Shown in pieces: positions 1 through 8,422 of a stretch of DNA of 64,000 bases. A program made the position numbers and the translations under genes. Source of the stretch: Pontivivens ytuae (GTDB lineage Bacteria > Pseudomonadota > Alphaproteobacteria > Rhodobacterales > Rhodobacteraceae); NCBI RefSeq assembly GCF_015679265.1, contig NZ_CP064942.1, forward strand, positions 1,396,001 to 1,460,000. The letters run 5' to 3'. Position 1 is the first letter of the stretch, and each line of letters starts with the position of its first letter. The notes beneath the pieces are model-generated. The model did no database searches and was not told the origin of the DNA. It was given only the letters and a program-made list of their open reading frames with translations.

Positions 1-1060
1 CCGGGGAGGCATAGCCCGCGCGGTTCACGATGCGCCCGAACGCCTCGATCCGCTCGGGCGTGGACCGTTCGTAGGGCGAGCCCGGCCACGGATTGAAGGG
101 GATCAGGTTGATCTTCGCCGGGATCCCCTCGATCAGTTTCACCAGCCGCTTTGCGTCCGCATCGCTGTCGTTGACGTCCTTGAGCATCACGTATTCGAAG
201 GTGATCCGCTCGGCGTTGGACAGGCGCGGGTAGTCGCGGCAGGCCTGCAGCAGCTCGTCGATGTCCCAGCGCTTGTTGATCGGGACGAGCTTGTCGCGCA
301 CCTCGTTCGTCGTCGCGTGGAAGGAGATGGCGAGCATGCAGCCGATCTCCTCCCCCGTTCGCGCGATCTCGGGCACCACGCCAGAGGTGGAGAGCGTGAT
401 GCGGCGGCGGGAGAGAGCCACGCCCTCGGGGTCCATCGCGATCTTCATCGCGTCGCGCACGGCCTCGAAGTTGTAGAGCGGCTCGCCCATGCCCATCAGC
501 ACGATGTTCGACAGGAGCCGCTTGTCCTCCGGCCCCTTGCCCCATTCGCCGAGGTCGTCGCGGGCAACGAGTACCTGCCCGATGATCTCGCCTGGAGTGA
601 GGTTCCTCACCAGCTTCTGCGTGCCGGTGTGGCAGAAGGAGCAGGTGAGCGTGCAGCCGACCTGGGAGGAGATGCAGAGCGTGCCGCGGTCGGTTTCGGG
701 GATGTAGACGGTCTCGACCTCGTGCCCGCCCTCGATCCTGAGCAGATACTTGCGGGTGCCATCGGTGGAGACCTGCTTGGTCACGACCTCGGGCAGCGCG
801 ACGCGGAACCGCTCGGCGAGCATGGCCCGGAAGGGCTTCGCAAGGTTGGTCATCGCGTCGAAGTCGTAGACGCCCTTGTTGTAGATCCAGCTCCAGATCT
901 GTCCGACGCGCATCTTCGCCTGCTTCTCGGGCGTTCCGGCCTCGATCAGCGCGTCGCACATGGCGGCACGGGTCATGCCGACGAGGTTCGGCAGACCCGG
1001 CACGGGCGCGCGCTTGATGGTCAGCAGATCCTGCGTGATCGGGGCGGTGGGCTCGGACAT
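1..1060 (-). CDS. rlmN: 23S rRNA (adenine(2503)-C(2))-methyltransferase RlmN, C-terminus cut by window edge
   Basis: Radical-SAM enzyme that methylates C2 of A2503 in 23S rRNA, and in many bacteria A37 of some tRNAs, in the cytoplasm. The frame is open from an ATG at 1060 to the window edge, giving 353 codons. The radical-SAM cluster motif CTLTCSFC lies at residues 136-143 with Cys136, Cys140 and Cys143. Other family signatures follow, such as MGMGEPL and LSTSG. About 40 residues are missing at the C-terminus, including the second catalytic cysteine expected there, so its presence cannot be checked. The gene follows the PPC/DUF1993 pair on the same strand, separated by a hairpin, so it probably has its own promoter. 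The family call is very secure. Confidence 0.96.
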   Translation of the reverse strand, partial: MSEPTAPITQDLLTIKRAPVPGLPNLVGMTRAAMCDALIEAGTPEKQAKMRVGQIWSWIYNKGVYDFDAMTNLAKPFRAMLAERFRVALPEVVTKQVSTDGTRKYLLRIEGGHEVETVYIPETDRGTLCISSQVGCTLTCSFCHTGTQKLVRNLTPGEIIGQVLVARDDLGEWGKGPEDKRLLSNIVLMGMGEPLYNFEAVRDAMKIAMDPEGVALSRRRITLSTSGVVPEIARTGEEIGCMLAISFHATTNEVRDKLVPINKRWDIDELLQACRDYPRLSNAERITFEYVMLKDVNDSDADAKRLVKLIEGIPAKINLIPFNPWPGSPYERSTPERIEAFGRIVNRAGYASP

Positions 1061-1079
1061 ATCGGCTACTCCAACGAAG

Positions 1080-1104
1080 ACGCCTCCCGGATGAGGGGAG
1101 GCGT
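1080..1104 (-). terminator. Hairpin between the DUF1993 gene and rlmN
   Basis: A perfect 9-bp stem (ACGCCTCCC / GGGAGGCGT) encloses a 7-base loop. It sits after the minus-strand DUF1993 gene and before rlmN. The T-tract on the minus side is weak (CTTCGTT) and the plus side has only TTT, so termination is plausible but not certain. Confidence 0.5.
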
Positions 1105-1142
1105 TTGACCGTCAGATAGCAAATCGGAGCGCGAATTGCCAG

Positions 1143-1643
1143 TCAGGTGAAGCGGAAACCGGGCGGATAGCCATGCACCCCGTCGAAATCCGCCTTGCCC
1201 ACGGGGACACCCTGCGCGCGCAGGATCGCGTAGGTCATGGCGACGTGGAAATGGAAGTTCGGCAGGATGAAGCGGAGGAGGAATGCCTCGCCGTCGAGCT
1301 TGTGCTGCGCGAAACCGGCTTCGAAGGCGATCTCGCGGGTGAGGTCGAGGTCCTTCGGGCCGATCGTGGCGAGGGCCGCCGCACTCCGCTCCACCGCGTC
1401 GGCCATGCCGGGGAGCGTGTCGTCGTTCGGCTCGGGTTCCGGCACGTCGCGACCGGCGAGCGGGAAGGCGCCGCGCAGGGGGAAGTGGGCGGCCGTCGCA
1501 GCCTGCTCGACCAGCGGGAACATGTCGGGGGCGAGCCGCGCCTCGGGCGGGCAGCCATGCTCCGCCCCCAGACTACAGAGCCGGGCCAGACGCTCCAGCG
1601 TCCGGCCCGGCTCGATCACCGCGGCGCGGTGGAACAGCGTCAC
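1143..1643 (-). CDS. DUF1993 domain-containing protein
   Basis: A 166-residue cytoplasmic protein matching the DUF1993 family, a helical-bundle family of unknown function. Family-like stretches include LPNFHFHVAMTYAILR in the C-terminal half and the terminal HGYPPGFRF. The chosen start is a GTG at 1643 that overlaps the TGA of the upstream PPC-repeat gene as GTGA, which implies translational coupling. The same frame stays open further upstream, but that part only reads through the neighbouring gene and looks like shadow sequence. No signal peptide or membrane segment is visible. What this protein has to do with the secreted protein it is coupled to is not apparent. Confidence 0.82.
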   Translation of the reverse strand: MTLFHRAAVIEPGRTLERLARLCSLGAEHGCPPEARLAPDMFPLVEQAATAAHFPLRGAFPLAGRDVPEPEPNDDTLPGMADAVERSAAALATIGPKDLDLTREIAFEAGFAQHKLDGEAFLLRFILPNFHFHVAMTYAILRAQGVPVGKADFDGVHGYPPGFRFT

Positions 1644-3319
1644 TGCGCCGGCACGAACCGCTCGATCGCCAGCCGCGTCACCGAGGCCTGGCCGTAGAGG
1701 CCGCCCGGGCGGCCGACCGCCAGCAGGTAGACCCCGCGATTGACCCGCGCTGCGATCTGGGCGGAGTAGGTCGCGCCGTAATCGTCGTTCTGGTCGAGCC
1801 GCCGGCCCAGATCGTCGAACAGCGTCAGCATCGGGTCGTTGTTGCCGGTCTCGATCCCCTCGATGAGGATCAGGCCGGGCTCCGTCACCTCGAAGCTGAA
1901 CCACTGCAGGTCGTCGGTGTCTCGCACGTCGCGGCGGATCCGGCCTTCGATGGCGCCCAGATCCGTGACCGGGTAGCTGCCGTCGAGCGGCGGCGCGGCC
2001 TCGGCATTGTTGTAGAGGCTCGCCATGAAGGCTTCCTCGTCGTAGGCGCTCAGGGTCACGGTGACCGGGGAGAAGCCGTCGCTCAGCGCCTCGAGCCCGA
2101 TGCAGTAGGTGCCCGCCTCCAGCGGCTCGGTGAAGTCGATGCGGGAGTTCAGCCCGTCGAAATCGTCGTTCTCCGCCAGCAGGTAGCCCGTGTCGTCGTA
2201 GATGCTGAGCACCGGATCGGCGCTCGGGTTCTCCGCCGTGACGCTGATCGGCTGCGGCTCGGACAGGGTGAAGCGATAGAAGGGCGTGTCGTTGATCGCC
2301 GCCGTCTGGCGGAGGCCCGCCTCAAGCTCGCTGTCGACCGGCGCACCGTCGAAGATCGCCACCGCCTCGGTATCGGGCAGGCAGACGCCGCCGCCCGCGC
2401 CGCCGCCATTGCCGGATCCGGCGGTCAGCGCCTCGTGCGTCGTCAGACCCACGCGGATGTCGGCTTGCAAGTTGCTGCTGTCATAGCTGCTGGCCGAGAG
2501 GCAGTAGGTGCCAGGATTGAGATACGTCTCCCCGCGGGAGGACAGGAACCCGCCGCCATCGTCGTCGCTCAGAAGAACAGTGCCGTTCGCGTCGCGCAGG
2601 TCGATCACCGTGTCGCCCTCACGCTGCGGCGCCGCCTCGACCCGGACATCGGTGCCGTTGGTGACGGTGAAGAGCACGGTGTATTCGCCATTGGCCGGGA
2701 TGCTGCCCGCCACGGTGAACGGGCCGGAGGCGAGGTCGATGGCCGAGGAGGCCTCGTCGCCCCCCGCCCAGACCGCGCGCGCGCCGTAGCCTGCGCAAAG
2801 GTTCGCGGTCTCCTCATTGACCGGACCCGGGGCCGGAGCGGGCGTCGGGGCGGGCGCGTCGGTCAGGGCCGCGTGCGACTGCAGGCCGACCCGGATGGTC
2901 GCGCCGATATCGGAGCTGTCATAGCTGGTGGTCGACAGACAGTAGGTGCCGGGCTCCAGCGCGATCTCACCCCGCGAGGACAGGAAGCCGCCGCCATCGT
3001 CGTCGTTCAGAAGGATCGTGCCCGCGGCATCGCGCAGGTCGATCACCGTATCCCCGGCAGCCTCCGGCTCCGCCTCGACCCGGACGTCCGCGGCTGCACC
3101 GACGGTGAAAAGCACCGTGTAGGCCCCACCGGCCGGAACGCTGCCCTCCAGCGTGAAGGGGTCGGCCGCGCCGTCGATCGCGGAGGATGCCTCATCCCCG
3201 CCGGCCCAGACCGCATCCGCACCGAAACCGCCGCATAGCGCTGCGTCCTGTGCCAGCGCCGGCAGCGCCGTCAGGCAGGTGGTGCCCGCCGCGATCAGGA
3301 AAAGTCGGCTCAGCTTCAT
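1640..3319 (-). CDS. Secreted protein with four PPC-like (pre-peptidase C-terminal) beta domains
   Basis: A 559-residue protein with a clear Sec signal peptide, cleaved near Ala23 (ALA-Q), so it is periplasmic or secreted. Residues 28-153 and 174-299 form two near-copies, identical at 92 of 126 positions by my count, joined by an Ala/Pro linker. After a Gly-rich linker two more diverged copies follow, at about 313-435 and 445-559. Each unit carries an acidic D-x-G-x-x-L-x-x-D/N-D-D core like that of PPC domains, beta-sandwich modules usually appended to secreted peptidases. Here there is no peptidase domain, so the protein is made only of the accessory modules. It heads a two-gene unit with the DUF1993 gene. 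The function is unknown; binding to a surface or polymer is a guess. Confidence 0.75.
   Translation of the reverse strand: MKLSRLFLIAAGTTCLTALPALAQDAALCGGFGADAVWAGGDEASSAIDGAADPFTLEGSVPAGGAYTVLFTVGAAADVRVEAEPEAAGDTVIDLRDAAGTILLNDDDGGGFLSSRGEIALEPGTYCLSTTSYDSSDIGATIRVGLQSHAALTDAPAPTPAPAPGPVNEETANLCAGYGARAVWAGGDEASSAIDLASGPFTVAGSIPANGEYTVLFTVTNGTDVRVEAAPQREGDTVIDLRDANGTVLLSDDDGGGFLSSRGETYLNPGTYCLSASSYDSSNLQADIRVGLTTHEALTAGSGNGGGAGGGVCLPDTEAVAIFDGAPVDSELEAGLRQTAAINDTPFYRFTLSEPQPISVTAENPSADPVLSIYDDTGYLLAENDDFDGLNSRIDFTEPLEAGTYCIGLEALSDGFSPVTVTLSAYDEEAFMASLYNNAEAAPPLDGSYPVTDLGAIEGRIRRDVRDTDDLQWFSFEVTEPGLILIEGIETGNNDPMLTLFDDLGRRLDQNDDYGATYSAQIAARVNRGVYLLAVGRPGGLYGQASVTRLAIERFVPAQ
2423..3238 (-). 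repeat. Internal tandem duplication in the PPC-repeat gene
   Basis: Two 378-bp units, 2861-3238 and 2423-2800, encode residues 28-153 and 174-299 of the secreted PPC protein. They are separated by about 60 bp coding for a Pro/Ala linker. Conservation is highest around WAGGDEASSA and DGGGFLSSRG, which are identical in both copies. Confidence 0.85.
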
Positions 3320-3358
3320 GGATAGATCCTCCGCTCGGGGATGATGGCTGTTTCTATT

Positions 3359-3877
3359 CTAGTTGGAGCAGCGGCCCGACGCGTCGCGCAGTGCCGCCGT
3401 GAACCCGATCAGGGAGATCGTGTCCGTCGTTGTAGTGCCGCGCGATGACGTCCCGACGACGGTCGCGTCGGAGCCCGCTCGCATCGCCGCCACGACCCGC
3501 GCGTCGTCCGCGGGGGAGGACGGCCAGGCCCATTCGCCATCGGTGTAGAAGGCGAACTCGCTGTCCCCGATGGTCACGTTGACCTCTGAGTCGGGCCGGA
3601 AGGGATAGCCGCCGGTGAAGCTCACCTCGTTCTCCACCCCGTCCGTCGGACGGCTCGTGACCATCATCCGGATCTCGCTACGACGCACGGTGACGGGGGA
3701 TCCGTCCCTGGTCGCGACCGACCGCGTCGGCGCCGACGCGATCCAGCATTCCCGCGTGCCGTTGTCGGACACGAAAACGCTCCAGTTCTGATGTGCGTCG
3801 GCGCGCGTCGTCTCCTGCGCCGCGGCGGGGAAGCCCACGATCAACCCCAGCCCGACCAACACAACCTTAGAATTCAT
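3359..3877 (-). CDS. Invasion-associated locus B (IalB) family protein
   Basis: A 172-residue exported protein with an N-terminal signal peptide (cleavage near AAAQ). The body matches the alphaproteobacterial IalB family, with the typical ECWIASAP near the N-terminus, FTGGYPF and DGEWAWP in the middle, and IGFTAALRDASGRC at the end. IalB was named from Bartonella erythrocyte invasion, but the family is widespread in free-living Rhodobacterales and its role there is unknown. The start at 3877 is preferred because GGAG lies six bases upstream; an in-frame ATG at 3889 falls inside that ribosome site. It is divergent from the ECF sigma gene across 195 bp. Confidence 0.85.
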   Translation of the reverse strand: MNSKVVLVGLGLIVGFPAAAQETTRADAHQNWSVFVSDNGTRECWIASAPTRSVATRDGSPVTVRRSEIRMMVTSRPTDGVENEVSFTGGYPFRPDSEVNVTIGDSEFAFYTDGEWAWPSSPADDARVVAAMRAGSDATVVGTSSRGTTTTDTISLIGFTAALRDASGRCSN

Positions 3878-4072
3878 TACCTGCTCCATCGCCAAATCGC
3901 CTCCGCCCCTGTGTCTGGCGGTTCCGCGTGCCGACCCTTTGCAGACAGCGCGTGCTTGCCTTGCGCCGGTGCGGCTCCGATAATGTATCGAAAAGGGGCG
4001 GCTTCTGGCCACCCCGTCAACGATTTTCGACGGATCGGCGTTGCGCAAGCGGCCCGTTCGAGAGGGCAAGAC

Positions 4073-4693
4073 GTGCCAGACCCCCATCCCAAGCCTTCGT
4101 CGGAGCCGGCCACCATACCGGACGATGATCCGCGATCCGAGGAGATCGCGCTGCTGCTGCGGGTGGCCCAGCAGGACAAGAGTGCCTTTGCCGAGCTCTT
4201 CGGCCGCTATGCGGGGCGGGTGAAATCCTTCCTGCTGCGCTACGCCATGCCAGACGACCAGGCCGAGGAGATCGCGCAGGAGGTCATGGTCCAGGTCTGG
4301 CGCAAGGCATCGAGCTACGACCCGGTGAAGGCCGCGCCCTCGACCTGGATCTTCGCCATCGCGCGGAACCGGCGGATCGACCTCATACGGCGCGGCGCGC
4401 GGCGCCAGCCCGACCCGGACGACCCGATGTTCCAGCCGGATCCGGAGCCCGATGGTGGCGCCGCCGTCTCGGCCATGGAGCGGCAGACCCAGGTGCGCGA
4501 GGCGCTTGCCACACTGCCCGACAACCAGCGCACAGTGCTCTTCGCCACCTTCTTCGAGGGGTTGAGCCAGGTGGAGATCGCAGAGCGGGAGGGCGTGCCG
4601 CTGGGCACGGTGAAGTCCCGCGTCCGCCTTGCCTTCGCCCGGATGCGCGACCGTCTGGGCCCCGACATGATCCAGGAACTCTACGATGACTGA
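4073..4693 (+). CDS. RNA polymerase sigma factor, ECF subfamily (sigma-70 regions 2 and 4)
   Basis: A 206-residue alternative sigma factor. Region 2 lies at about residues 30-105 (SAFAELFGRYAGRVKSFLL, the core-binding EEIAQEVMVQVW, and STWIFAIARNRRIDLIRR for -10 recognition). Region 4 lies at about 145-200, with the helix-turn-helix LSQVEIAEREGVPLGTVKSR. The start is a GTG at 4073 preceded by AGAGG; the reading frame extends upstream but without sigma-like sequence. The 3' end overlaps the asparaginase ATG by 8 bp. ECF factors are normally held by an adjacent anti-sigma factor, but no ChrR-like or membrane anti-sigma gene is next to this one. Its signal is therefore unknown. Confidence 0.92.
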   Translation: MPDPHPKPSSEPATIPDDDPRSEEIALLLRVAQQDKSAFAELFGRYAGRVKSFLLRYAMPDDQAEEIAQEVMVQVWRKASSYDPVKAAPSTWIFAIARNRRIDLIRRGARRQPDPDDPMFQPDPEPDGGAAVSAMERQTQVREALATLPDNQRTVLFATFFEGLSQVEIAEREGVPLGTVKSRVRLAFARMRDRLGPDMIQELYDD

Positions 4694-5714
4694 CCGCTCC
4701 CCCGCTGCCGCCGAACTCGTTGAGGTCTGGCGCGGCGGTCTCCTCGAGTCGGTCCATCGCGGCCATGCCGTGGTGGTCCATTCGGGCGGCGACGTTCTGG
4801 CCGAGTGGGGCACGGCGGATGCGACGGTGTTTCCGCGCTCCTCCTGCAAGATGCTCCAGGCCCTGCCGCTGATCGAAAGCGGCGCGGCGGAGGCGGCGGG
4901 GCTTGGCGACGCGCATCTGGCGCTCGCCTGTGCCTCCCACCAGGGCGCGCTTATCCATACGGAGCGGGTCGGTGCCTGGCTCGGCGATCTGGGCCTCGGC
5001 GAGGGCGATCTGCGCTGCGGGCCGCAGTTCCCCAACGACAAGGCGGAGCGGGACCGGCTGCTGAACAGCGGCGAGCGCGCCTGCCAGATCCACAACAACT
5101 GCTCGGGCAAGCATGCGGGCTTTCTGACCCTGTCGAAGCATCTGGGCGGCGGGGCCGAGTACAACGAGATCGACCATCCGGTGCAGCGGGCCGTGAAGGC
5201 CGCGCATGAGGAGATGGCGGACGAGACCTCGCCGGGCCACGGCATCGACGGCTGCTCCGCCCCGAACCATGCGAGCAGCCTGCGTGGCCTCGCCTACGCC
5301 ATGGCGCGCATGGCCGATCCGGGCGGGCTCGGTGAGGCGCGTCAGAACGCGGCCCGCCGCCTTGTCAGCGCGATGAAGGCGCATCCGCTGCTCGTCGCCG
5401 GTGAGGGCCGCGCGTGCTCGGAGATGATGGCCGCGATGCCCGGCCCCACCGTCATCAAGACCGGGGCGGAGGCCGTCTTCATCGCGATCCTGCCCGAGCT
5501 CGGCCTCGGCGTGGCGCTGAAGATCGAAGACGGGACCACCCGCGCCTCCGAATGCGCGATCGCGGCGATCCTCGCGCGGCTCGGCGTCGCCGATCCCGCG
5601 CATCCGCTGATCGCCAAGCGCCTGAACCCGCCGCAGAAGAACCGGCGCGGCCTCGTGACCGGGGAAATCCGGCCCGCGCCGGGCCTCTGGGCCGACGGCG
5701 CGGCCCTCTCCTGA
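4686..5714 (+). CDS. Asparaginase (L-asparaginase II family)
   Basis: A 342-residue enzyme of the asparaginase II family that includes rhizobial AnsA, predicted to hydrolyse asparagine to aspartate and ammonia in the cytoplasm. This family is distinct from the classic type I/II bacterial asparaginases. Recognisable motifs are FPRSSCKMLQ near residue 50, NNCSGKHAGFL near 140 and DGCSAPNHA near 190; the length is normal. It overlaps the sigma-factor gene, so the two are probably co-transcribed and coupled, although a functional link is not obvious. The next gene downstream is an amino-acid binding protein, which fits an amino-acid theme. Confidence 0.88.
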   Translation: MTDRSPAAAELVEVWRGGLLESVHRGHAVVVHSGGDVLAEWGTADATVFPRSSCKMLQALPLIESGAAEAAGLGDAHLALACASHQGALIHTERVGAWLGDLGLGEGDLRCGPQFPNDKAERDRLLNSGERACQIHNNCSGKHAGFLTLSKHLGGGAEYNEIDHPVQRAVKAAHEEMADETSPGHGIDGCSAPNHASSLRGLAYAMARMADPGGLGEARQNAARRLVSAMKAHPLLVAGEGRACSEMMAAMPGPTVIKTGAEAVFIAILPELGLGVALKIEDGTTRASECAIAAILARLGVADPAHPLIAKRLNPPQKNRRGLVTGEIRPAPGLWADGAALS

Positions 5715-5812
5715 GCCCGCAAACCGCGCCGGATGACGCCAAAACCCGCTTGTAAACCACGCTCGCGCCCCCTTTGATGGCGCCAGTCCAACGTGACCTC
5801 AGGGAGAACAAG

Positions 5813-7006
5813 ATGAAACGTTTCCTGCTCAGCACCGCATTGTGTGCCGCGGCAACGGGAGCACTGGCCGAGAGCCACGCCCAGACCGCGAATATCGGCA
5901 TCATCCTGGGCTTCACCGGCCCGATCGAATCCCTCACGCCCGACATGGCGGCCTCGGCCGAACTGGCGATTTCGGAGGTGAACGAGAGCGGCGCATTCCT
6001 CGACGGAACGGTCCTCGCGCCCGTCCGCGCCGACTCCACCTGTGTGGACAGCGCGGCCGCAGCGGCAGCGGCCGAGCGTCTGATCACCGGGGACAACGTG
6101 ATCGGCATCATGGGCGCCGACTGCTCCGGCGTGACGACGGCCGTTGCGAACAACGTCGCGATCCCGAACGGCGTCGTGATGGTGTCCCCGTCCGCCACCT
6201 CACCGGCGCTGTCGACCATCGAGGATAACGGCCTCTTCTTCCGCACCGCCCCGTCGGATGCGCGGCAGGGCCAGATCCTCGCCGATATCGTGACCGAGCG
6301 CGGCATCGACAGCATCGCGGTGACCTACACCAACAACGACTACGGCCAGGGCCTCGCCGACGCGTTCCAGGCGGCGTTCGAGGAGGCAGGCGGCACCGTG
6401 GAGCTGGTCGCAGCACACGAAGACGGCCGCGGCGACTACTCGGCCGAGGTCGGCGCGCTGGCCGCCACCGGCGCCGACGCGCTCGCCGTCTTCGGCTATG
6501 TGGACCAGGGCGGCCGCGGGATCATCCAGTCCTCGCTCGACACGGGGGCTTTCGACACCTTCGTGCTGGGCGACGGCATGATCGGCGACAGCCTGACCGA
6601 AGCCTTCGGCGGCGACATCGACGGCACCTTCGGCACCGCACCGGGCTCCGACAGCGAGGATTTTGCGGCTTTCGACGAAATGGCCAAGAGTGCGGGCATC
6701 GAGGGCGACGGCCCCTATCGCGGCGAGAGCTACGATGCGGCCGCGCTGATGATCCTCGCGGCACAGGCGGCGGGCTCCACCGATCGCGGCGCGATCGCGG
6801 AGAACCTGATCGCGGTCGCCAACGCCCCCGGTGAGCCCATCGGCCCCGGCGAGCTGGGCCGCGCGCTGGAGATCCTCGCCGAAGGCGGCGACGTCGACTA
6901 TGTCGGTGCCACCGGCGTCGAGCTGATCGGGCCGGGCGAGGCTGCGGGCTCCTACCGTGAGCTGGAGGTGCAGGACGGCGCCTTCACCACCGTGAACATC
7001 CGCTGA
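5813..7006 (+). CDS. Branched-chain amino acid-type ABC transporter substrate-binding protein
   Basis: A 397-residue periplasmic binding protein of the Leu/Ile/Val type (type I fold). The signal peptide ends near ALAES, followed by IGIILGFTGPIESL, the usual first strand and ligand loop. VSPSATSPALS and TYTNNDYGQGLADAF are typical hinge and second-lobe elements. The start at 5813 is chosen for the AGGGAGAAC ribosome site just upstream, and because the signal peptide begins there rather than at the earlier in-frame ATG. It heads the liv-type operon and is followed by a strong hairpin, which would give the binding protein more transcript than the membrane parts. The exact substrate cannot be read from sequence. 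Confidence 0.92.
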   Translation: MKRFLLSTALCAAATGALAESHAQTANIGIILGFTGPIESLTPDMAASAELAISEVNESGAFLDGTVLAPVRADSTCVDSAAAAAAAERLITGDNVIGIMGADCSGVTTAVANNVAIPNGVVMVSPSATSPALSTIEDNGLFFRTAPSDARQGQILADIVTERGIDSIAVTYTNNDYGQGLADAFQAAFEEAGGTVELVAAHEDGRGDYSAEVGALAATGADALAVFGYVDQGGRGIIQSSLDTGAFDTFVLGDGMIGDSLTEAFGGDIDGTFGTAPGSDSEDFAAFDEMAKSAGIEGDGPYRGESYDAAALMILAAQAAGSTDRGAIAENLIAVANAPGEPIGPGELGRALEILAEGGDVDYVGATGVELIGPGEAAGSYRELEVQDGAFTTVNIR

Positions 7007-7032
7007 GGCGAAAAACGCCACTTGCAGGCGGC

Positions 7033-7064
7033 GCGGCCCGGGGCTACCCCCGGGCCGCTTCTTT
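7033..7064 (+). terminator. Intrinsic terminator or attenuator inside the liv operon
   Basis: An 11-bp perfect GC stem (GCGGCCCGGGG / CCCCGGGCCGC, 7033-7043 and 7048-7058) with loop CTAC is followed by TTCTTT. It stands between the binding-protein gene and livG, 27 bp after the stop codon. It probably ends most transcripts after the binding protein and lets a minority continue, and may also stabilise the 3' end of the short mRNA. Confidence 0.8.
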
Positions 7065-7079
7065 AGGGACGGGGCGGAT

Positions 7080-7859
7080 ATGATCCGGGTCGAGGATATC
7101 CACATGCATTTCGGCGGCATCCGGGCCGTCGACGGGGCGAGCATCGAGATCGCCAAGGGCTCGATCACCGGGCTGATCGGGCCGAACGGTGCCGGCAAGA
7201 CGACGCTCTTCAACGTGATCGCGGGGCATTATACACCGACCTCGGGCCGGGTGTTCCTCGATGGTGAGGACATCACGGGCCTGCCGCCGCATGCGCTGTT
7301 CCACAAGGGGCTCCTGCGCACCTTCCAGATCGCCCACGAGTTCTCGACCCTCACCGTGCGCGACAACCTGATGATGGTGCCCGGCAGCCAGAAGGGCGAG
7401 AAGCTGTGGGACGTGCTGCTGCGCCCGGGCGAGATCCGGCGGCAGGAGGCGGAGATCCGCGCCAAGGCCGACGAGGTGATCGAGTTCCTGCAGATCTCGC
7501 AGGTGGCCGATGAGCTCGCCGGGAACCTCTCGGGCGGGCAGAAGAAGCTGCTGGAGCTCGGCCGGACCATGATGGTGGACGCGAAGATCGTCTTCCTCGA
7601 CGAGGTGGGCGCGGGGGTGAACCGGACGCTGCTGAACACCATCGGCGATGCGATCCTGCGGCTGAACCGCGAGCGTGGCTACACCTTCTGCATGATCGAG
7701 CACGATATGGATTTCATCGGCAGGCTCTGCGATCCGGTGATCGTGATGGCGGAGGGCAAGGTGCTCGCGCAAGGCACGGTGGACGAGATGAAGTCCGACG
7801 AGCGGGTGATCGAGGCGTATCTGGGCACCGGGCTAAAGAACAAGAAGGTGGAGGCATGA
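7080..7859 (+). CDS. livG: Branched-chain amino acid ABC transporter ATP-binding protein LivG
   Basis: A 259-residue ATPase subunit that powers the LivHM permease. Walker A is GPNGAGKTT at about residues 35-43, the signature is LSGGQKKLLELGR near 146, and the H-loop is CMIEHDMDFI near 205. Walker B reads IVFLDEVGAGVN: the catalytic Asp-Glu is present, but the usual Pro after Glu is Val. LivG-specific features are the DDxxFH-like LFNVIAGHYTPTSGRV region and the QIAHEF stretch after the Q-loop. It is followed with ATGA overlap by an unrelated secreted protein instead of directly by livF. Confidence 0.93.
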   Translation: MIRVEDIHMHFGGIRAVDGASIEIAKGSITGLIGPNGAGKTTLFNVIAGHYTPTSGRVFLDGEDITGLPPHALFHKGLLRTFQIAHEFSTLTVRDNLMMVPGSQKGEKLWDVLLRPGEIRRQEAEIRAKADEVIEFLQISQVADELAGNLSGGQKKLLELGRTMMVDAKIVFLDEVGAGVNRTLLNTIGDAILRLNRERGYTFCMIEHDMDFIGRLCDPVIVMAEGKVLAQGTVDEMKSDERVIEAYLGTGLKNKKVEA

Positions 7860-8422
7860 GGAGCATCGCCGTCGCCACCGCTGTGCTCGCTCTTCCCCTG
7901 ATGGCGGGCGCGCAGACGTTCATTGTCTGCGACCCCATCTCGCCGACCGTCAGCTTCTGCCCGGACGAAGAGGTGAGCTATCGCTTTCCTCCATCGGCTT
8001 TTCCCTCGCAGGACGACGATTGGCAGACCCTTCCCGGTGTCGTGACCTGGTACCGGATCAGAGGCCTTGGGATCAGTACCCGGTCTGCAACGAGTCATAC
8101 TCCCACGCTGCGCTTCGATGCGGATCAGCCGGGCAAGGTAAGCGCCGGTCTCCAGGCCGCCGTCGTCTCGCTCGGCGGGGGGCTCGTTGCCGATATCCGC
8201 GAGATGGTGTCCACGCCTCTCGAAACCGGCCCGGCGTTGCGGGCCGAGGTAACGCTGTCTCACCCCGCCAGCGGACGGACATCCGACTTCATCGTGACCG
8301 TGATACCGGCGGAGGTCGGCAGCGTCGCGCTTTGGACCACGGGGGAAGGGCGGGCGCATCCCGCGACGGTCTCTCAGGTGCACGACACGAGTGTCGCAAA
8401 TCTGCGCGGAGGGCGGCCATGA
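7856..8422 (+). CDS. Hypothetical secreted protein embedded between livG and livF
   Basis: A 188-residue protein with a signal peptide (LALPLMAGAQ, cleavage near residue 20), followed by a mature part of mixed beta character. It overlaps livG by ATGA and livF by 4 bases, so it is part of the operon and translationally coupled. I do not recognise the family. Two cysteines lie early in the mature part, in VCDP and SFCPD, and could form a disulfide. The gene is in-frame, intact and of normal base composition, so it is not an obvious remnant. A role in substrate capture or as an accessory periplasmic factor would be speculation. Confidence 0.75.
   Translation: MRSIAVATAVLALPLMAGAQTFIVCDPISPTVSFCPDEEVSYRFPPSAFPSQDDDWQTLPGVVTWYRIRGLGISTRSATSHTPTLRFDADQPGKVSAGLQAAVVSLGGGLVADIREMVSTPLETGPALRAEVTLSHPASGRTSDFIVTVIPAEVGSVALWTTGEGRAHPATVSQVHDTSVANLRGGRP

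Noticed and set aside
2423..3238. Regularly spaced repeats that could suggest a CRISPR array
   Set aside because: Two 378-bp coding repeats in a single protein are a domain duplication; there are no short direct repeats with unique spacers.
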